A stretch of DNA of 64,000 bases, taken from SZUA-442 sp963792405. Its GTDB lineage: Bacteria; Actinomycetota; Acidimicrobiia; Spongiisociales; UBA5794. Location of the stretch: contig CAWBVU010000006.1 of NCBI GenBank assembly GCA_963792405.1, forward strand, positions 1,178,001 through 1,242,000, written 5' to 3'. Below are positions 60,434-64,000 of the stretch, piece after piece. A program made the translations under genes and the position numbers. Under the pieces are notes generated by a model. It did not search any database, had not been told where the DNA came from, and saw only the letters and a list, made by a program, of their open reading frames with translations. Positions within the stretch are counted from its first letter, which is position 1. Every line of letters begins with the position of its first letter.

Positions 60434-61549
60434 ATGAACATCGGGGTGGTCACGGAGATCAAGCCGGACGAGCGACGAGTCGCCGTGCTCCCGGGCGCGG
60501 TGGCCGACCTCGTCCACCGGGGCCACTCGGTGTTCGTCCAGGAGGGTGCAGGAGCGGGCGCGGGCGCACCCGACCACGACTTCCTCGCCGCGGGGGCAAC
60601 GATGCTCCCGACCGCCTCCGAGGTGTTCGATGCCTCGACGCTCATCGTGCACGTCAAGGAGCCGCAGGCCTCCGAGATCGCGATGCTCCGGCCCGACCAC
60701 ATCCTGTTCACCTACCTCCACCTCGCCGCCTACCCGGAGGTGGCCGACGGACTCGTCGCTTCCGGCGCGACGGCGATCGCCTACGAGACGGTGGAGATGA
60801 ACGGCGGGCTCCCCCTGCTCGCCCCCATGAGCCACATCGCAGGGCGGCTCTCGACACAGGTCGGCGCCTTCTACTTGATGGCGCCCAACGGCGGCATGGG
60901 CCTGCTGCTCGGTGGCCATGCGGGCGTCCCCCCCGGCCAGGTCGTCGTGATCGGTGCGGGCGCAGCCGGCGTGAACGCGATCGACGTGGCCGTGGGCCTC
61001 GGCGCCCAGGTCACCGTGCTCGACGTCAGCATCGCCGCGCTCGAGCGCATCCAGAGCCAATGGGGGTCACGCGTGGTCACCGACTACTCGACCCGAGGGT
61101 CCGTCCAGGAGTGGACGCGGCGCGCCGACCTGGTGATCGGAGCCGTCCTCGTGGCAGGCGATCGCGCGCCGGTCGTGGTGGATCGCTCGATGCTCGCGGA
61201 CATGCACGAAGGGGCGGTCATGGTCGACATCTCGATCGACCAGGGCGGATGCTTCGAGACGAGCAGGGAGACCACGCACAAGGAACCCACCTACGTCGTC
61301 GACGGCATCGTCCACTACGCGGTGGGCAACATTCCCGGCTCGGTGCCGTACACCTCCAGCAGGGCCTTGTCGAACGCCACACTCCCCTACGTCCATGCCC
61401 TCTCGAAGGGCATCGAGGCGGCTCTCGAGACCAGACCGGAGCTCACGGGAGGCGTCAACGTCGCATCGGGCGCGATCACCAACGAGGCCGTCGCACACGG
61501 CCTCGGCGTGTCGGCCACCGATCCCTTCGTGGCGCTCGGGATCTCCTGA
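60434..61549 (+). CDS. ald: alanine dehydrogenase
   Basis: 371 residues, NAD-dependent interconversion of L-alanine with pyruvate and ammonia. The N-terminal lobe carries IGVVTEIKPDERRVAVLP (Arg contact) and HVKEPQ; the Rossmann motif is VVIGAGAAGVNAID and the nucleotide-binding Asp is in LDVS. The catalytic His of HLAAYPEV is present. GGAGGG lies seven bases before the ATG. Monocistronic. Confidence 0.97.
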   Translation: MNIGVVTEIKPDERRVAVLPGAVADLVHRGHSVFVQEGAGAGAGAPDHDFLAAGATMLPTASEVFDASTLIVHVKEPQASEIAMLRPDHILFTYLHLAAYPEVADGLVASGATAIAYETVEMNGGLPLLAPMSHIAGRLSTQVGAFYLMAPNGGMGLLLGGHAGVPPGQVVVIGAGAAGVNAIDVAVGLGAQVTVLDVSIAALERIQSQWGSRVVTDYSTRGSVQEWTRRADLVIGAVLVAGDRAPVVVDRSMLADMHEGAVMVDISIDQGGCFETSRETTHKEPTYVVDGIVHYAVGNIPGSVPYTSSRALSNATLPYVHALSKGIEAALETRPELTGGVNVASGAITNEAVAHGLGVSATDPFVALGIS

Positions 61550-61668
61550 GCGTCCGGGGCCCCCTCCCCGCCGTCCAAAGGGGTCCTGCGACCTATCCAG
61601 CCCGTATGTGGATCCCGCCGATAGTCACCCCATAGGGATCGACGCAGCGCGCCGAGCGCCACGCTGGA

Positions 61669-61688
61669 CCGGGTGACCGATCACCCGG
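61669..61688. promoter_or_regulatory. 20-bp perfect palindrome (possible operator)
   Basis: CCGGGTGA-CCGA-TCACCCGG lies about 40 bases before the ATG at 61728. It could be an operator for a dimeric regulator or a terminator after ald; the sequence alone does not decide. Confidence 0.4.
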
Positions 61689-61727
61689 ACGGGGCTCCGC
61701 CGCTGCGGTGAGAGAGGTGGAACACCC

Positions 61728-62993
61728 ATGGGCGGACGATCGCATTCGACGGCGACAGGCAACGGCCTCACCCGTCGGGACCGGCGCATCACCACGGTCA
61801 TCCTGGTCACCATCGTCATGCTCGCCGTGACGAGCGTCGCACCCGCGTTCGCGACGGGCGGCGATGACCTCGAGACGGTCCGCGCGACGGTCGCGGAGAC
61901 CTTCACGTACAAGATCGGGCTCCTCGAGGGGCTCAAGGCGGGCACCGACAACGCCGAGCGCACGGCCATCTACCAGGGCGGCATCGCCGAGCTCGCCGGA
62001 GTGAGGGACACCTCGGTCGCGACCGCGAGCTCCGTTGATGAGCTGTGGGCGCTCAAGGATCGGGCGCATGCGATCTACCACGAGACCGTCGCCGCAGCCG
62101 AGGACGTCGGCATGACCCCCGCGGAGGAGCTGGCACGAGCACAGAAGGCGGCAAAGGACAAGATCAACACGAAGGTGCGCATGCTCGAGGAGTGGATCGC
62201 AGGATGCGACGATCCCGAGGCTCGCGCGATCGTCGCCAACGGCATCGCCCGGCTGCGGGCACTGCTCCCCGCCGTCGAATCCGCCACGACCCCGGAAGCG
62301 GCCTACGCCCTCAAGGACGAGGCGCACCGCATCTATACCGCGACGATGGATGCGGCCGAACGTGCCAAGGGCGACGACACGGCCAAGGACACCGAGGAGG
62401 AGAAGTCCGAGGCCGAGAAGGCCACCGAGGCGCTCGAAGCGGCACGCCGTGACACCTCGGGCGTCATCACCAGGAAGGCTGCCCTCCTGAGATCGGCCGC
62501 CGAAGCCGCCGCGATTCCCGCCGTCGTCTTCATCTACCGTGACGCCGCCACCGAGCTGGATGCCCTCGCCGCAACGGCGAAGGAGGCCGCGACCATCGCC
62601 GAGCTCAAGGAGATCAAGGCAGAGGCCGTCGCGATCTACGAGCGAGCCGAGCAGGAGGCATCGGGTGTCCGCGACGGAACGGACGAGCGCACGCCGGAGA
62701 ACACCCTCAACGCCTACCTCGACCAACTGGTGCAGTACGTCACCATCACCACGGACACTGCCGCCCCCACCGCGGAGCGCGCCCCCGACACCTTCGAGGA
62801 GCTCGTCAGGGCGAAGAAGGCGGTGCTCGAGGCGATCGATGCGGTGCGCGAGGTCACCGACACCGGGTCACGCCTCGGGGCTCGCTGGGAGGCCCTCAAC
62901 GAGTCGCTCCGCACGTACCGACGTGCCCTCGTCCGCCACTACATCGCCCTTGGTGAGCCATTGGTGGTGAGCGGACTCCAGATTCCTGGTTGA
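61728..62993 (+). CDS. secreted alpha-helical repeat protein, unknown function
   Basis: 421 residues with an N-terminal signal peptide (about 20-42, cleavage near AFA42). The mature protein has three and a half divergent repeats of about 85 residues. Each has K..LLEGL, an acidic stretch, GIAEL and then ALKDRAHAIYHETVAAAE (the repeat ending ALK..AH.IY). A charged Lys/Glu linker (about 210-245) separates repeats. No known family is recognised. It is predicted to be all-helical and exported to the cell surface. GAGAGGTGG is the likely ribosome binding site. Possibly an envelope stabilising or adhesion protein; this is a guess. Confidence 0.8.
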   Translation: MGGRSHSTATGNGLTRRDRRITTVILVTIVMLAVTSVAPAFATGGDDLETVRATVAETFTYKIGLLEGLKAGTDNAERTAIYQGGIAELAGVRDTSVATASSVDELWALKDRAHAIYHETVAAAEDVGMTPAEELARAQKAAKDKINTKVRMLEEWIAGCDDPEARAIVANGIARLRALLPAVESATTPEAAYALKDEAHRIYTATMDAAERAKGDDTAKDTEEEKSEAEKATEALEAARRDTSGVITRKAALLRSAAEAAAIPAVVFIYRDAATELDALAATAKEAATIAELKEIKAEAVAIYERAEQEASGVRDGTDERTPENTLNAYLDQLVQYVTITTDTAAPTAERAPDTFEELVRAKKAVLEAIDAVREVTDTGSRLGARWEALNESLRTYRRALVRHYIALGEPLVVSGLQIPG

Positions 62994-63022
62994 TCGGTTC
63001 TCGCCAGTACCGATCGCAGGAC

Positions 63023-63056
63023 TGCACGGGAGGCGCTCCACGGCGCCTCCCGTGCA
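63023..63056 (+). terminator. strong hairpin terminator
   Basis: 14-bp perfect stem (TGCACGGGAGGCGC with its complement), six-base loop, 30 bases after the 421-residue protein's stop codon. Confidence 0.75.
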
Positions 63057-63074
63057 CATGCGTCGGGGCTCGCC

Positions 63075-63080
63075 TAGCTT
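63075..63080 (+). promoter_or_regulatory. -10 box TAGCTT, leaderless type
   Basis: It ends six bases before the Nudix ATG at 63087. Confidence 0.5.
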
Positions 63081-63086
63081 CCGGTG

Positions 63087-63518
63087 ATGGCCGAAGGCAC
63101 CTCGAGGTTCGCCGTCTACGTCCTCGCCGTGCGCGACGGCAGGGTGCTCCTCGCTCGGATCGCCCCCGGCTTCCCCGGGGCCGGATGCTGGACGCTGCCG
63201 GGCGGAGGCGTCGAGTGGGGTGAGCATCCGGAGGACGCCCTGCGCAGGGAGGTACACGAGGAGACGGGGCTCACCCTGGGAGCGATCGAGTACCTCGGGG
63301 TGGACTCGCAGGTCTACGCACGCGACGACGGCTCCACACCGCTGCATGCCATCCGCTTGCTCTATGCAGCCGACCTCACGGGTGACCCACGCGTCGTGGA
63401 GGAGGACGGGTCCGTGGACGATGTCGCATGGGTGCCGATGCGGAGCCTGCCCGAGATCGCGACCGTGCGCCTCGTCGACATCGCGCTCAGACTGGCCGGC
63501 ATCCCGATCGGATCGTGA
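63087..63518 (+). CDS. Nudix hydrolase
   Basis: 143 residues. The Nudix box G-x5-E-x7-REVxEETGL is complete (GGGVEWGEHPEDALRREVHEETGLTLG). It could be an 8-oxo-dGTP, ADP-ribose or nucleoside-diphosphate hydrolase; the specificity is not evident. The ATG at 63087 is supported by a TAGCTT -10 box six bases before it. It runs in the same direction as the next gene, 78 bases away. Confidence 0.9.
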   Translation: MAEGTSRFAVYVLAVRDGRVLLARIAPGFPGAGCWTLPGGGVEWGEHPEDALRREVHEETGLTLGAIEYLGVDSQVYARDDGSTPLHAIRLLYAADLTGDPRVVEEDGSVDDVAWVPMRSLPEIATVRLVDIALRLAGIPIGS

Positions 63519-63584
63519 TGGCCCGCCATCCCGAAGGGGCCACCCCTGACCCACCCGCACGTCCGCTGCCGGGGGCACCCGTGG

Positions 63585-63590
63585 CACACT
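63585..63590 (+). promoter_or_regulatory. -10-like box CACACT, leaderless type
   Basis: It ends six bases before the ATG at 63597. Confidence 0.4.
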
Positions 63591-63596
63591 GTGTCC

Positions 63597-64000
63597 ATGG
63601 CACGCCGCGATCCCGTCCCGATCACCGTCGTCTCGACCGCAATGCTCGCACCGAGAGCACGACGGGTCGTGTTCTCCGGTATGAACCTGCCCGTCAGCCC
63701 CCTTCCGGGCGCCTTCCTCTCCCTGTGGTTCTCCGATCCCTTCGCCAATGGGGGGACCGAGCGCCGGGGCAGGTCGAAGAAGCGCACGTTCACGGTGCGG
63801 TCCCACGATCCGGCGTCGGGCATGATGACGATCGACTTCGTGCTCCACGGCGAGGGGCCGGCGAGCACATGGGCCTCATCAGCCACGGCTGCCGACACCG
63901 TCTGGGCGGGTGAGGCGAAGGGGGGCTACGAGGTGCCCCCACCGGGATCCCACCTCGTGCTCGTGGGCGACGACACGGCCATCCCCGCGATGGGCGCCAT
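63597..64000 (+). CDS. siderophore-interacting protein, 3' truncated by the window
   Basis: 134 residues are visible to the window end. The N-terminal FAD-binding segment of the SIP/ViuB family has RRVVFSG, KKRTFTVRSHDPASGMMTIDFVLHG, EGPASTWA and a LVLVGDDTAIPAM NAD(P)H-domain start. The family reduces ferric siderophores and uses FAD and NAD(P)H. A CACACT box ends six bases before the ATG. The C-terminus and any linked transport genes lie beyond the window. Confidence 0.85.
   Translation, partial: MARRDPVPITVVSTAMLAPRARRVVFSGMNLPVSPLPGAFLSLWFSDPFANGGTERRGRSKKRTFTVRSHDPASGMMTIDFVLHGEGPASTWASSATAADTVWAGEAKGGYEVPPPGSHLVLVGDDTAIPAMGA

Overview
This window is chromosomal DNA from a high-G+C Gram-positive bacterium, most likely an actinobacterium and plausibly of class Acidimicrobiia (an inference from gene content). 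Pointers are high G+C with many GTG starts, a predicted F420-dependent oxidoreductase, a mycothiol-type DinB hydrolase, RNase E/G next to rplU-rpmA-obg, and the block valS-folC-ndk-mreBCD-mrdA-rodA. Many genes have a TANNNT -10 box ending about six bases before the start codon, as expected of leaderless mRNAs.

Layout. 1-10 kb: the end of a membrane glycosyltransferase, hpt, an ECF sigma factor with a membrane partner, a damaged stretch (4.2-6.6 kb: frameshifted DinB and DUF1801 genes and a truncated secreted glycan-binding protein behind a CebR/CelR-like operator), an archease-rtcB operon and a PfkB kinase. 10.2-10.5 kb is a probable structured leader before a small membrane gene. 11.13-15.72 kb is an island in the 3' end of tRNA-Ala(GGC): a 46-bp direct repeat bounds it, a decayed tyrosine integrase lies beside the intact tRNA, and the cargo is small genes separated by a dispersed palindromic repeat.

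15.7-36.5 kb is an almost unbroken minus-strand housekeeping run. Transcription order is valS-folC-ndk-mreB-mreC-mreD-mrdA-rodA-tdk, then rne/rng-rplU-rpmA-obg-proB-moxR-VWA-M23-nadD-rsfS. It couples cell-wall elongation, tRNA charging, ribosome assembly and nucleotide metabolism, with frequent ATGA/GTGA overlaps. valS has a hairpin-rich leader ending in an intrinsic terminator.

36.9-64 kb: an amidohydrolase, a second DinB protein, a thioredoxin-like protein, HrpA helicase, tig-clpP-clpX protein quality control, six tRNA genes (His, Arg, Gly, Pro, Lys, Leu), and an AbiEi/DUF559-type gene enclosed by ~50-bp inverted repeats. Then come rph-rdgB with a metallo-beta-lactamase gene, a DUF2007-JAMM fusion, a 6-phosphofructokinase/YbaK/thioesterase operon, alanine dehydrogenase, a secreted helical-repeat protein of unknown function, a Nudix hydrolase and the start of a siderophore-interacting protein.

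Most promising for follow-up: the inverted-repeat unit around the DUF559 gene (51650-52706), the repeat-punctuated tRNA island, and the leaders at 10206-10499 and upstream of valS.
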